Shown: one piece after another, positions 6,049-14,247 of the stretch
Layout of the letters: each line of letters opens with the position of its first letter
How positions within the stretch are numbered: position 1 is the stretch's first letter
Assembly (NCBI GenBank): GCA_016875255.1
Contig: VGRU01000034.1
Span: 1 to 22,945, forward strand
Direction of reading: 5' to 3'
DNA: 22,945 nucleotides
Origin: Deltaproteobacteria bacterium
GTDB taxonomy: Bacteria > Desulfobacterota > BSN033 > UBA1163
Notes under the pieces: model-generated
The model's input: only the letters and a program-made list of their open reading frames with translations
Told to the model about the DNA's origin: nothing
Database searches by the model: none
Made by a program: the position numbers and the translations under genes

Positions 6049-9000
6049 TCACCGGTTCGTTATTAAGGACCTATAAATGGCTTCCGTTTTTGGAGAGAGG
6101 GAAACTCCAAGGCCTGCTGAAATGGTTTTCTTACATCGTTTGTAAACATAAAGCGCTTTCGCCACTTGGCCAAGCTTCTGGAAGCAGATCATGAGATGTT
6201 GATAAAACTCCTCGATGAGATCATCCGCTTCAAGTCCTTGTTCATAACAATCCACTGCCTTCTCCCATTCTCCTGAGGCTTCCCAATGATGGCCTAATCT
6301 CTCCACACAGCGCAGGAATTTATTACGGAAACGTTCACGAAGTGAATCGGCCCATGGCTCCAAGGTCTCCTTTGGAAGAAAAGATCCCCGGTAAAAGTGG
6401 ATCGCCTTTTCAGTGAGGGAAATAACCTCTTTCAAAGAAGTCTCGTTTTGTTCCTTTTTCCAGGCGGCGTTCACTTCTCTGACCAACTGCTCAAATGCCC
6501 AGGTGTCCACCCACCAATATCTCTGATCCAGTGTCAAGCTTCCCTCCTTACGGATGATTGCATCAGGAATGCCTATTAATTGTCGTAATCGGTGGAGGGT
6601 GGCTTCCAAAGACCGGTGTGCCATATCACCGTCCGATTCTGGCCAGAGTGCATCGACCATCTGATCTTCTCGAACCTCTTTACCCCCAAAAGCAACCAAT
6701 GCCTTGAGCATGGCTAATGGTTTCTGTTGAACCTTTCTTGTGAATTGGATGGGCTTCCCATCTTTGAGCAACTCAAATCGTCCAAGAGTGAATATCTTCA
6801 ATGGCCAGGGCCAGTGTTCCAATTGGAAAGCTGGCTTTGGGGGAACGACGTTGAGTCTCCTGATGAGTTCCCGCACATACTCTTCCTCGATTCCAGCCTC
6901 AAGCGCTCTTTCACATAATTCTGCCACACCATAAGGCTGGTCAATATAAGTATAAAAAAAACCGCCCTCTTGCCCGATCGATAAGGCTCTTTTTAACGAT
7001 ACCAGACCAGAGGTTTGTTCTCCTCGATCAAAGGCAAACAACGCTTCTGTTAATAAGAAAAAAAATTGGTAGAGCTTGCTGCCTATTGGATTGGCCATAT
7101 TGGAGGCAATGGAAAGATGGAGTGTGGCCTCGTGATCTTTATTCAACTGGTGCATCACATGGGACTTTACCAAGTGGGAAAGAAATAGGGGCATCACAAC
7201 GCCTATCCGCCTGGCACATTTCAAGGCCATTTCCACGTGGATGATTGCTTCTTCGGGACTTCCACGAACCAAAGCGTCCCGAGTCTTGAGTAAATAATAA
7301 GAGTGGAGTTGCCACACATTGAAGCTTTTTAAGGAAAGTTGCAGCTTTTCCAACATGTCCCTAACTGTCTCAAGATCATGAACGTTCAGAGCGCTGGCTG
7401 CACCATGGATGAGATAAAAATTTATTGCGCGGAAAATGCCAACATTTTCAGATAGCTTAAGGCCATCGGATACGGCTTTTACACATTCTGCATGAAGTCC
7501 TGCATAGCGGTAATAAATTGTTTCGTGGCCTTTCAACGTCACGTCTATGGCCGGGGAGACGTTCCGACCTCGCGCCAGTTGCCTGAACCAGTTAACCGCC
7601 ATGATCGCTTTTTGTAAATTCCCCATCTGGATCCAATAGTAGGCCAACCGCATATAACCCGTTATTTTCTCAGATAGGTCTGAACAAGTCTCGGATAAAG
7701 TCAGAACCTTCTCCGCCCAGACCTCGATCTCCGGATGCTGGGGTTGACTCCACTCTAAGGCAAGTAGCATCGTTGATGCTACACGAAGTTCTGCCTCTTC
7801 GGAGGGAAACGACTCGAATCTCCGAGTCAATTCTTCAAGCACAGCGATCCACTTGTTGAGAGGAGTAAAATCGTTAAAATCACTGGTGATGGAATTAACA
7901 ACCCCTGCCCAGGTCAAAAATATTCCAGCGACCTCTTCTTTATCCTTAAATTTCTCGAAAGCTCTCTCAAAATAGGGACGACTCAGGGCAGGAAAAAAAG
8001 GATGAAGGCATAAGCCCATCCAATAAAGCAGCCAGGGATGATCTTCAAGGATGTCCTTCGGTAGACTTTCCAGCCATTCTCTGAGAAAACGATGCCTTCC
8101 CTGTTCGAGCATGAGGGGTCCGTGCTTCCTGATCAACACAACCAACTCCTCCCAGTGGCCGGCATCGCGCAAGAGAGGGATCGCTTCTTCTACCTGACCA
8201 GATTGTTCAAGAAGAATCGCAGCTCGATGAAGCAGGATGGACTGGTCTTCTTGGGAAAACGTCCCTTTCGCTCGCGAAAGTAAGAAATCTCTAAACAGGG
8301 GATGATACTGATAGATGGACTCTTCATCAAAACGTTTCTCAGTAAAGTAATGAGATCGGCTTAATCTGTCAAGAATACGGCGTGCATTCGGAAGACTTGT
8401 CAGGTCTTCTGCCATTTTCACTGTCATCCTGGGCAAAAAAGCTGTCTTAAGGAAAAATTCCTGGGTCTCTGCATCGGTCTTATTAAATAGTTCATTTCCA
8501 AAATAATCAACGATTTCATCAGGGGTAAATCTTCCGAGAGCTTTAGGTTCAATCACTTTTCTCTCCACGCTCTCTAACATCATCACCAGTCCGGCTGCCC
8601 ATCCATCAGCTGCTTTGTGAATAAGAGAGGCCGATTCTTTTGTTTGTTTTTTTTGGGCCCTCAGGCGGATGATTCCCGCTGATTCCTCTGGTGTCAAACG
8701 GAGGTCTTCCCACCGGAGCATTTCCATCTGATGATTGACACGCAACCTTATTAGGCTCGGAGGAGGATTTTCTCTACTGACCAAAATGACATTAATTCCC
8801 TCAGGAATTCTGGAAAATCCATTGAGGATAATTTCATGAAGGGGTGAATCTGATGGGACCTCTTGATAGTTATCGAATACAAGAACTGAGGGGATTTTCA
8901 GACGATCGAATAGGTTTTCAAAATATCGAAGTGTAAATGTGGAGATGCCCTGAAGATATTCCGGAGTAAGGAGAGGGAGGGGTTTTCTAAATCGAGGAGA

Positions 9001-9246
9001 AGCCCTCTTGGCGGCCTGACCTAAATAGTAAAAGAAGGTCGCAGGATCTGAATCGCCTTCGTCTATCTGATACCAAAGGCTGGGGGTTTTGCTCGCCTGG
9101 AGGTAACTGGCAACGAGAGTGGTTTTACCACAGCCAGGAGGTCCAGAGATCCAGATCACTGGCTGTTTTCGCATTCGGTCTAAGAGACCAAACAGCCGTT
9201 TCCTGAGAAAGACTCCCATGAGGACAGGAGGGGATACCTTGCTCAT
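6049..9246 (-). CDS. Large ATPase/TPR transcriptional regulator with C-terminal winged helix and BTAD domain (MalT/SARP-like)
   Basis: A 1065-residue cytoplasmic signal-integrating regulator. The N-terminal STAND/MalT-like NTPase has Walker A GPPGCGKTT (35-43) and Walker B VLVFDN (121-126). A following helical part contains AADGWAAGLVMMLE, typical of MalT-like proteins. Residues about 340-800 are helical repeats resembling TPRs. The C-terminus has an OmpR/SARP-type winged helix (about 816-915; IFTLGRFELLKDGKP, then LWPE and HRLRQLIG) followed by a BTAD domain (about 915-1060; GSFLPKETLEPW, then a TPR-like pair). It lacks the LuxR helix-turn-helix of true MalT. The Shine-Dalgarno AAGGAGGT is 12 nt from ATG 9246, a long spacing. 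It follows the TIGR04076-type gene by 92 bp on the same strand and may be co-transcribed. Ligand and targets are unknown. Confidence 0.9.
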   Translation of the reverse strand: MSKVSPPVLMGVFLRKRLFGLLDRMRKQPVIWISGPPGCGKTTLVASYLQASKTPSLWYQIDEGDSDPATFFYYLGQAAKRASPRFRKPLPLLTPEYLQGISTFTLRYFENLFDRLKIPSVLVFDNYQEVPSDSPLHEIILNGFSRIPEGINVILVSRENPPPSLIRLRVNHQMEMLRWEDLRLTPEESAGIIRLRAQKKQTKESASLIHKAADGWAAGLVMMLESVERKVIEPKALGRFTPDEIVDYFGNELFNKTDAETQEFFLKTAFLPRMTVKMAEDLTSLPNARRILDRLSRSHYFTEKRFDEESIYQYHPLFRDFLLSRAKGTFSQEDQSILLHRAAILLEQSGQVEEAIPLLRDAGHWEELVVLIRKHGPLMLEQGRHRFLREWLESLPKDILEDHPWLLYWMGLCLHPFFPALSRPYFERAFEKFKDKEEVAGIFLTWAGVVNSITSDFNDFTPLNKWIAVLEELTRRFESFPSEEAELRVASTMLLALEWSQPQHPEIEVWAEKVLTLSETCSDLSEKITGYMRLAYYWIQMGNLQKAIMAVNWFRQLARGRNVSPAIDVTLKGHETIYYRYAGLHAECVKAVSDGLKLSENVGIFRAINFYLIHGAASALNVHDLETVRDMLEKLQLSLKSFNVWQLHSYYLLKTRDALVRGSPEEAIIHVEMALKCARRIGVVMPLFLSHLVKSHVMHQLNKDHEATLHLSIASNMANPIGSKLYQFFFLLTEALFAFDRGEQTSGLVSLKRALSIGQEGGFFYTYIDQPYGVAELCERALEAGIEEEYVRELIRRLNVVPPKPAFQLEHWPWPLKIFTLGRFELLKDGKPIQFTRKVQQKPLAMLKALVAFGGKEVREDQMVDALWPESDGDMAHRSLEATLHRLRQLIGIPDAIIRKEGSLTLDQRYWWVDTWAFEQLVREVNAAWKKEQNETSLKEVISLTEKAIHFYRGSFLPKETLEPWADSLRERFRNKFLRCVERLGHHWEASGEWEKAVDCYEQGLEADDLIEEFYQHLMICFQKLGQVAKALYVYKRCKKTISAGLGVSLSPKTEAIYRSLITNR

Positions 9247-9338
9247 CGGTCAGGATTAACCTCCTTAAGCCCTTCTTTTTTGGTGCGGTGTCAGCTTATG
9301 AAAGGTTGCCCAATGGGTCTACGTGAATGAAATTCTTT

Positions 9339-9626
9339 CTATCCTTTAATTCTCCGGAGTTCCATGACCACGGGGTTGATTGGATCGGGGCAGGCGATGG
9401 TGGTTTTGTCCCGGTCCTCTTCCCATGGGAATTCCCCTCCGTGCCGCAGCACCCGCCATGAGGGAAAAATGGCATTAAATGCAGAGGGACAGATGGCCCG
9501 AGAATCTCCGGATACGCCCAGGATAAAGTCTTTGCTCAGGTCAAATTCCTGACCTGCCTGATGTCCGGCCGCACAGCTTCCCTTCACTGAGATAATTTTT
9601 AAGATCACCTTTTCCGGATTTGCCAT
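9339..9626 (-). CDS. TIGR04076-type small cysteine-rich protein
   Basis: A 95-residue soluble protein of a family without known function. Landmarks are KGSCAAGH (C18, H22), AICPSAFNAIFPSWRVLRHGG (C46, H62), FPW (67-68) and ACPDPINPVV (C79). The three spaced Cys and conserved His hint at metal or cofactor binding; that is inference. A G-rich Shine-Dalgarno precedes the ATG, and a strong promoter is seen at 9672-9700. It is divergent from the MFS transporter and directly upstream of the large BTAD regulator. Confidence 0.8.
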   Translation of the reverse strand: MANPEKVILKIISVKGSCAAGHQAGQEFDLSKDFILGVSGDSRAICPSAFNAIFPSWRVLRHGGEFPWEEDRDKTTIACPDPINPVVMELRRIKG

Positions 9627-9671
9627 GAATGAGCCCCCCTTTCAATTCATTGTTTATTAAAACTCCACTGG

Positions 9672-9700
9672 ATTATCAATAGAAATCGAGTTGCTGTCAA
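9672..9700 (-). promoter_or_regulatory. Strong sigma70-like promoter for the TIGR04076-type gene and possibly the regulator
   Basis: TTGACA (9695-9700, perfect) is spaced by 17 bp from GATAAT (9672-9677, 5/6) on the minus strand. This predicts a leader of about 40 nt before ATG 9626. It is the best promoter match in the window. Confidence 0.65.
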
Positions 9701-9731
9701 TAGGTTATTCATGGCGTATGGATCGTCCCTC

Positions 9732-9760
9732 TTTACACAGGCTTTTTTATCCAATAAGAT
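9732..9760 (+). promoter_or_regulatory. Promoter of the MFS gene, predicting a leaderless or nearly leaderless mRNA
   Basis: TTTACA (9732-9737, 5/6) is spaced by 17 bp from TAAGAT (9755-9760, 4/6). Only 8 nt separate the -10 from ATG 9769, so the transcript would start at or next to the start codon. No convincing Shine-Dalgarno is present, which agrees with this. Confidence 0.4.
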
Positions 9761-9768
9761 AGAATCCT

Positions 9769-10929
9769 ATGGCCGTACGGAAAATATGGACGCGTGATTT
9801 TATTCTCAGCTTCTTTGCCCAGATCGCCTTCTCCTCCGTCTTCTTCATACTCATCCCCACCATTCCCATCTACCTTTCCAGATTGGGGGCCACGGAGGCG
9901 GGAATCGGCATCCTGGTCGGAGGGCTCAGTGTCTCCTCGCTCATTCTCAGGCCTTTTATCGGAAGGGCCCTTCTCAAAGGTCGTGAGAGGGAATTTATGA
10001 TCGCCGGAACCGTTCTCTACGCCATCTCCTCAGCGGCCTACCTGATTGCAAAACCCTTCTGGCCTTTCTTGATCGTCCGGATCCTACAGGGAGTTGGATT
10101 GGCGCTCTTTGCAACAGCCTCTTTCACACTGGTTGCGCGGATCAGTCCATCGGCCCACCGGGGACAGAGTATCACCTATTTCTATCTTTCCATCAACCTC
10201 GCTTTTGCCCTGGCTCCCGCTTTTGGAATGGCCCTCATCAACCATTTCAACTTCCCCGTTCTTTTTATTGTTTGCGCAGGGCTATCTCTTGGCTCCCTCT
10301 TCATCACTCTTAAATTAAGGAGTGAGAAGATCGACTCATCGGATAGCCGGTCCGTAAAAGATCAACCCCTCCTGAGCCGGGCAGCCCTTCCGCCAGCGAT
10401 CATGGCTTTTATGGGAAGCTCGATCTGGGGTGCGGTCACCGCTTTCTTTCCCCTCTATGCGCTCCATCACGGGGTCTCCAACCCCGGCCTCTTCTTCGGC
10501 GCCTTAGCCATAACCCTTATCCTTGCGCGTGGCCTGGGCGGAAAGATACTCGATCTCTATGAAAGGGAGAAAGTCCTTCTCCCCTGTCTGGCCGCACAGA
10601 TTATTGCCATGGCCCTTCTCGCCTTTTCCAAAAATCTCCCCATGTTCATCCTCGTTGCCGTGATCTGGGGACTTGGCAATGCCTTCTACTATCCCACTCT
10701 GGTGGCTTACGCCATTGACCTTTCAGGTGATTCTCACGGACCAGCCATTGGAACTTATATGGCCCTTTCCGATTTCGGAGCAGGCATGGGAGCGGTGATC
10801 ATGGGCATCGTCTTGCAGTTGACCAATTATCCCATTATGTTTCTCTGCCTCTCTTTCACAGGAGCCCTCAATCTCTTCTATCTCTATTTCTTCATCATCA
10901 AAGGGAGGAAGCGATATGCCGATCTATGA
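9769..10929 (+). CDS. Major facilitator superfamily transporter (12-helix)
   Basis: A 386-residue integral membrane protein with about 12 hydrophobic helices. The first helix is FILSFFAQIAFSSVFFILIP (11-30). A degenerate MFS motif A lies between helices 2 and 3 (RPFIGRALLKGRERE, 61-75). The central cytoplasmic loop falls near residues 185-205 (LRSEKIDSSDSRSVKDQP), and the second half starts about residue 206. Length and layout fit small-molecule or drug efflux subfamilies, but the substrate is unknown. The start lacks a clear Shine-Dalgarno (see promoter at 9732). The stop overlaps the FmdB-type gene by 14 bp, so the two are coupled. Confidence 0.88.
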   Translation: MAVRKIWTRDFILSFFAQIAFSSVFFILIPTIPIYLSRLGATEAGIGILVGGLSVSSLILRPFIGRALLKGREREFMIAGTVLYAISSAAYLIAKPFWPFLIVRILQGVGLALFATASFTLVARISPSAHRGQSITYFYLSINLAFALAPAFGMALINHFNFPVLFIVCAGLSLGSLFITLKLRSEKIDSSDSRSVKDQPLLSRAALPPAIMAFMGSSIWGAVTAFFPLYALHHGVSNPGLFFGALAITLILARGLGGKILDLYEREKVLLPCLAAQIIAMALLAFSKNLPMFILVAVIWGLGNAFYYPTLVAYAIDLSGDSHGPAIGTYMALSDFGAGMGAVIMGIVLQLTNYPIMFLCLSFTGALNLFYLYFFIIKGRKRYADL

Positions 10930-11266
10930 GTACCGTTGTGAGGAGTGCGGAAAGATATCTGAGTTTCTGGTGATCCGGACAGATGAGGCCTCTGCTCCTC
11001 AATGCAAAAGGTGTAAAAGTAAGAAGATGACAAGAGTCCTTTCCAGGGTGAGGGTGGTCCGCTCGGAGGAGAGCCGGATGGAGAGCCTGGCCGATCCATC
11101 GAAATGGGGAGGCATCGACGAGAACGACCCGAAGAGCATGGCCAAATGGATGAAGCGCATGGGCAAGGAGATGGGCGAGGATATGGGGGAGGATGTAGAT
11201 CAGATGGTAGAGGAGGCCATGGAGGAAGAAAGGGGGGCTGGATCACCAGAGGCCCCTGAAGATTAG
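10916..11266 (+). CDS. FmdB/CxxC zinc-ribbon family protein with acidic Met-rich tail
   Basis: A 116-residue protein. The N-terminal zinc ribbon starts MPIYEYRCEECG and has two CxxC knuckles, C8/C11 and C30/C33, as in the FmdB putative regulatory family. The C-terminal half (about 60-116) is a charged low-complexity region with repeated Met, Glu, Asp and Lys (MAKWMKRMGKEMGEDMGED), probably helical or disordered. A Shine-Dalgarno (GGGAGGAAG) lies inside the end of the MFS gene, and the frames overlap by 14 bp. Function is not established for the family. Confidence 0.85.
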   Translation: MPIYEYRCEECGKISEFLVIRTDEASAPQCKRCKSKKMTRVLSRVRVVRSEESRMESLADPSKWGGIDENDPKSMAKWMKRMGKEMGEDMGEDVDQMVEEAMEEERGAGSPEAPED

Positions 11267-11359
11267 TCACTTGCTCATACTTTTAATTCCGTTGATTTTT
11301 TCCCCAATCTGATAAACTCGTACTAAAATCAAGACACTTAATAAAAACCCCCTGTTTGG

Positions 11360-12007
11360 TTATTCCAACGAAAGATATCCTTTTTCAAGTTTCTTTGAAA
11401 TCCGTTTGTTGAGCACATCAGCCGATACGTCATATTTTTCAATAAGCTTCGTCGCAATTGCATTGATGATATAGTCCTGAGAAGATTCAACCGAAAGTCC
11501 CTTTGAACGAATAAAGTCTATTTTAGGCAGCAATAATTTTAATTCATTACGAAAGTTTTGTTTCAATGAAACTCGTGGTACTAAAACGGCTGCGGCAAAA
11601 GAATAGGCTTGCCATTCAAGCCAATCATAAGTCTCTTCATCGACAGCGAGAATGCTTTTGCTCCAGCCGGCGACACTCTGAGGATGGAATGAACCAATCA
11701 AATTTGAATGTAATACATAGTGCCCTATCTCATGTGCAAGTGTGAAACGGTATCTTGCAGGGCGTTGGTAGTAAATGAATTCATCAACATAAATGACGTT
11801 TAGATCACCGGAAATAAATCCTTCTATATCAAAGGTTACCTGTAAATTAGGGAACGGAAAAATATTCAATCCAAGGTCGAATTCTGCTATTGCTTCGATG
11901 TCCACAGGAAAGATTTCGTTCCTTTTGTGTTTCCTTAAAAAGTCCTCAGCATGTTTGTTAATATCGTCGTAAGATAGAATGGGGGCAATGATATCATTCG
12001 GGGTCAT
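11360..12007 (-). CDS. ImmA/IrrE-family metalloendopeptidase
   Basis: A 215-residue cytosolic zinc protease-like protein. The HEXXH motif is LAHEIGHY (H92, E93, H96 from the chosen start). A glutamate in YDWLEWQAYSFAAAVLVPR (about E131) matches the usual third ligand helix. In known pairs (ImmA-ImmR, IrrE/PprI-DdrO) the protease cleaves or inactivates the partner XRE repressor. The start chosen is ATG 12007, which has GGAG 7 nt upstream; an ATG at 12025 lies upstream but lacks such a site. The gene overlaps the XRE gene by 14 bp and is cotranscribed with it. The trigger is unknown. Confidence 0.88.
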   Translation of the reverse strand: MTPNDIIAPILSYDDINKHAEDFLRKHKRNEIFPVDIEAIAEFDLGLNIFPFPNLQVTFDIEGFISGDLNVIYVDEFIYYQRPARYRFTLAHEIGHYVLHSNLIGSFHPQSVAGWSKSILAVDEETYDWLEWQAYSFAAAVLVPRVSLKQNFRNELKLLLPKIDFIRSKGLSVESSQDYIINAIATKLIEKYDVSADVLNKRISKKLEKGYLSLE

Positions 12008-12374
12008 TGAGTTTCTCCAGTGCACGAGCGAATTTTTCCAATTGTTCCCCGGTGAGTTTTTGCCCTTTGATGGTTCTAAAAACTAACGGCAGTTTAGCGA
12101 CGATATTCCTGTCTGCAAGCAAATCTTCAGGAATGCGACCAGCGTCCGTTCGTGCTATATCAAAGAACTCTAACCATTCGTCACTCCCTTCTTGGATTCC
12201 CAGGCATTTTGCATAGTGCGACAATTTTTCTCTCGATTGCGGCGGTGGTAATATTCCTCTCTCTATTTTACTGATATTTCCAGGGTCCAATCCGTTTTCC
12301 AAACAGAATTGTCTCAGAGTTTTTTGCATTTCCAAACGTTTCTTTTTAAAAAACTCGCCAAATAACGAACCCAT
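11994..12374 (-). CDS. XRE-family helix-turn-helix repressor, partner of ImmA/IrrE
   Basis: A 126-residue protein. An HTH_3-type DNA-binding domain occupies about residues 8-62 (FFKKKRLEMQKTLRQFCLE, then LDPGNISKIERG), and the C-terminal part probably dimerises. The start chosen is ATG 12374 behind GGGAGG with 7-nt spacing. A longer frame to 12437 would run through the operator and promoter and is rejected. The stop overlaps the protease gene. Two tandem 19-bp inverted repeats cover its own promoter, consistent with autorepression relieved by the protease. Confidence 0.88.
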   Translation of the reverse strand: MGSLFGEFFKKKRLEMQKTLRQFCLENGLDPGNISKIERGILPPPQSREKLSHYAKCLGIQEGSDEWLEFFDIARTDAGRIPEDLLADRNIVAKLPLVFRTIKGQKLTGEQLEKFARALEKLNDPE

Positions 12375-12393
12375 ATTTTCGCCTCCCTTCTGT

Positions 12394-12431
12394 ATTGTAA
12401 TATTATTACAACGTTGTAAATATATTACAAC
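12394..12431. promoter_or_regulatory. Two abutting 19-bp operators (GTTGTAA-N5-TTACAAC)
   Basis: Site 1 (12413-12431) is GTTGTAA, 5 nt, TTACAAC. Site 2 (12394-12412) is ATTGTAA, 5 nt, TTACAAC. They abut with no gap, and the junction forms a perfect 14-bp palindrome TTACAACGTTGTAA. They overlap the -10 and predicted start site of the XRE gene, so binding would block transcription. Confidence 0.7.
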
Positions 12432-12450
12432 ATACATTAGTTTTTGTCAA
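12422..12450 (-). promoter_or_regulatory. Sigma70-like promoter of the XRE-ImmA operon
   Basis: TTGACA (12445-12450, perfect) is spaced by 17 bp from TAATAT (12422-12427, 4/6) on the minus strand. The predicted start near 12415 lies inside the tandem operator. The leader is about 40 nt. Confidence 0.6.
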
Positions 12451-12485
12451 GTCATTTAAACGTTTCGAATTTTTTAATGTTCTCT

Positions 12486-12657
12486 ATTAATTAGAGTCTG
12501 TTTATAAATTCCCTTTTTCCGTCATGCCGGACTTGAGGAGCCTGCCCCGTACTTGATACGGGGGCATCCAGAAGGTCTTGAAAGAACTGGATTCCGGCTT
12601 TCACCGGAATGACAACCTTTGGGGGAACCATTAGTTTATAAACAGACACTAATTAAT
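12486..12657. mobile_element. MITE-like element family B, 172 bp, enclosing a double-hairpin repeat
   Basis: The 23-bp ends are inverted repeats with one mismatch. The left reads ATTAATTAGAGTCTGTTTAT plus AAA, and the right (12635-12657) is its complement apart from one base. There is no internal gene. The interior is almost wholly a double-hairpin repeat of the GTCATGCC...GGAATGAC family (12521-12614). No transposase is seen nearby. It separates the XRE-ImmA operon from the M20 gene block. Confidence 0.6.
12521..12614. repeat. Double-hairpin dispersed repeat, copy 3 (nested in the MITE-like element)
   Basis: It starts GTCATGCCGG and ends CTGGATTCCGGC...CACCGGAATGACA. An extra internal hairpin, CCCCGTACTTGATACGGGG, has been added inside the left arm, so this copy is longer than the others. 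Confidence 0.75.
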
Positions 12658-12695
12658 GGCCCATTCCCAGAGGGCACCCTCGAACCATGAAAATC

Positions 12696-12749
12696 CATAA
12701 CCCCCCTCTATTCCCCCCTTAGTCTAAGGGGGGATGAAGGGGGGTTATG
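12696..12749. repeat. 54-bp G/C-tract hairpin
   Basis: CATAACCCCCCT...TTCCCCCCTTA pairs with TAAGGGGGGAT...AGGGGGGTTATG around the 3-nt loop GTC, with a stem of about 25 bp and a few mismatches. It lies downstream of the M20 gene end (12858), so it may stop or stabilise that long minus-strand transcript; there is no clear T-tract. The rest of 12750-12857 has no recognisable gene. Confidence 0.65.
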
Positions 12750-12857
12750 AACATTATTTTCTAGCTAATGATGGAAAATAGCCCGGCGAGTATCAACTAT
12801 TAAAGGGGGGGCGTATCCAAATATAAATGCCTGAAGGTTTGGATTTGGGAATTATTG

Positions 12858-14171
12858 TCAAAACCCAGAATTTAAAAACTCGAGGATGCTGGCGGCATAG
12901 ATTTTTGCTGTTAAACAGAGATCCTCCACCGAAACCCATTCATCTTTCTGGTGGGGGATCATCCGCTTTCCCGCACCCAGGGTCACAATCGGGATTCCAG
13001 CCCATGCCGTAAGAAAAGTGCCATCCGTTGCGCCGGGCACGCCGTCGTAAACCGGCTCTTCTCCGGTGACTGTTCGATAAGCTGTTGATACAGCCTGGAC
13101 AATCGGCTCCTCCCGGGAGGTCTTTGTCCAGGGACGGTCTTCAAAGATATTGAGAGTGGCTTGAAACGAGAGCCCTTTTGAGAGCCCCTTCTCAAGGCTC
13201 TCCCTGATCTCTCTTGGGGAACCGGACAGGAAACTTTCACAGATCGATCTCTCCTCCTCCTTGATAATATCTTCTAACTGCTTTTTCAGCGCCTCGTGGG
13301 ATTGGCCGGGAATGGTCCGGATGTCAAGCAGCGCCCTGCATTGATAAGGGACGACATTGAGCTGAGGCTCCCCCTTCACAGGGGCCTGGAGCACGGTGGG
13401 AGTGATGCTGGGATATCCGAGGAACGAATCTTTCCCCAGCCTTTCGATCTCCTCCTCTTCCAGATGTTTCATCTTTTCAAGAATCGACACCATCGGAGGG
13501 ATGGGATTGAATCCGGCCAGAGGCATGGCCCCGTGGCTCATCTTCCCCGTTGTGATCAATTCAACGCGAAGCGCTCCCTTCTGCGTGATGCAGAGATGAT
13601 TGTCCACCGGCTCACAGATGATGGCCGCATTCACATTGTTGGCCCACCCATTGCGTATGAAATGCTTCACCCCCCTCATCAGCCCTTCTTCATCGACGAG
13701 AATGCCCAGGAGAATCTTGCCCCTAAAGGGGATGCCTGACCGGCTGATCGCTTCAACCGCCTTCACCGCCGCCGCCAAATTTCCCTTTGTATCGCAGGCC
13801 CCTCTTCCGTAAATTCGATTACCCACCAACTTCCCCTCATAGGGATCATGCTTCCATTCCGAAGGATCGCCTTCTGTGACGACGTCGGTATGGCATTCGA
13901 ACATCAAGCAGGGCCCCTCACTTTGACCCTGAAGGATCCCGATGACATTCGGGGAGCCGGGCTCGACCTCTTCGACAACCACGTCGAGCCCCATCTCCTC
14001 CAGGTAATGGGCAACAAAGAGGGCAACTTTCTCTTCGCTCCCACGGTCCTGACGCCTGACACTTGGAATCCGGATGAGCTCCTGAGTGAGTTGAATTAAC
14101 TCTTCTCGCTTGATGCTTTTCAGTACCTGATCGGTTTTCAAGGGCGCCTCCACTTCTGATGATTCAATCAT
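12858..14171 (-). CDS. M20 family metallopeptidase (ArgE/DapE/CPG2 type)
   Basis: A 437-residue cytosolic di-zinc hydrolase. Motifs are FECHTDVV (H94, D96), GRGACDTKGN (D127), LVDEEGLMRG (E161 general base, E162 ligand), ICEP (acidic ligand), GKMSHGAMP (lid-domain His) and PHQKDEW (C-terminal His). All ligands are present, so it should be active. The family removes acyl groups from N-acyl amino acids or cleaves small peptides; the substrate is open. ATG 14171 has no Shine-Dalgarno; a TTG at 14141 follows GGAGG by 5 nt and is a credible alternative. It is the last gene of the second ABC unit, 76 bp after DppC, which suggests it acts on imported substrate. Confidence 0.9.
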   Translation of the reverse strand: MIESSEVEAPLKTDQVLKSIKREELIQLTQELIRIPSVRRQDRGSEEKVALFVAHYLEEMGLDVVVEEVEPGSPNVIGILQGQSEGPCLMFECHTDVVTEGDPSEWKHDPYEGKLVGNRIYGRGACDTKGNLAAAVKAVEAISRSGIPFRGKILLGILVDEEGLMRGVKHFIRNGWANNVNAAIICEPVDNHLCITQKGALRVELITTGKMSHGAMPLAGFNPIPPMVSILEKMKHLEEEEIERLGKDSFLGYPSITPTVLQAPVKGEPQLNVVPYQCRALLDIRTIPGQSHEALKKQLEDIIKEEERSICESFLSGSPREIRESLEKGLSKGLSFQATLNIFEDRPWTKTSREEPIVQAVSTAYRTVTGEEPVYDGVPGATDGTFLTAWAGIPIVTLGAGKRMIPHQKDEWVSVEDLCLTAKIYAASILEFLNSGF

Positions 14172-14247
14172 AGGGTGATGGGGAGATTGGGGGATAGGGT
14201 GAATACCAAATCACCCCATCTCCTTATCTCCTCATCTTCCCATTTCA

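Noticed and set aside
12375..12437. N-terminal extension of the XRE gene
   Set aside because: It would be translated from the operator and promoter region, and a proper Shine-Dalgarno precedes ATG 12374.
12827..13012. Plus-strand frame of 61 codons
   Set aside because: It mostly overlaps the M20 C-terminus in antisense and has neither a Shine-Dalgarno nor a recognisable domain.
13296..13739. Plus-strand frame of 147 codons and its neighbours
   Set aside because: It is antisense to the M20 gene, whose metal ligands are all present; the composition is His/Arg-rich as expected for a shadow frame.
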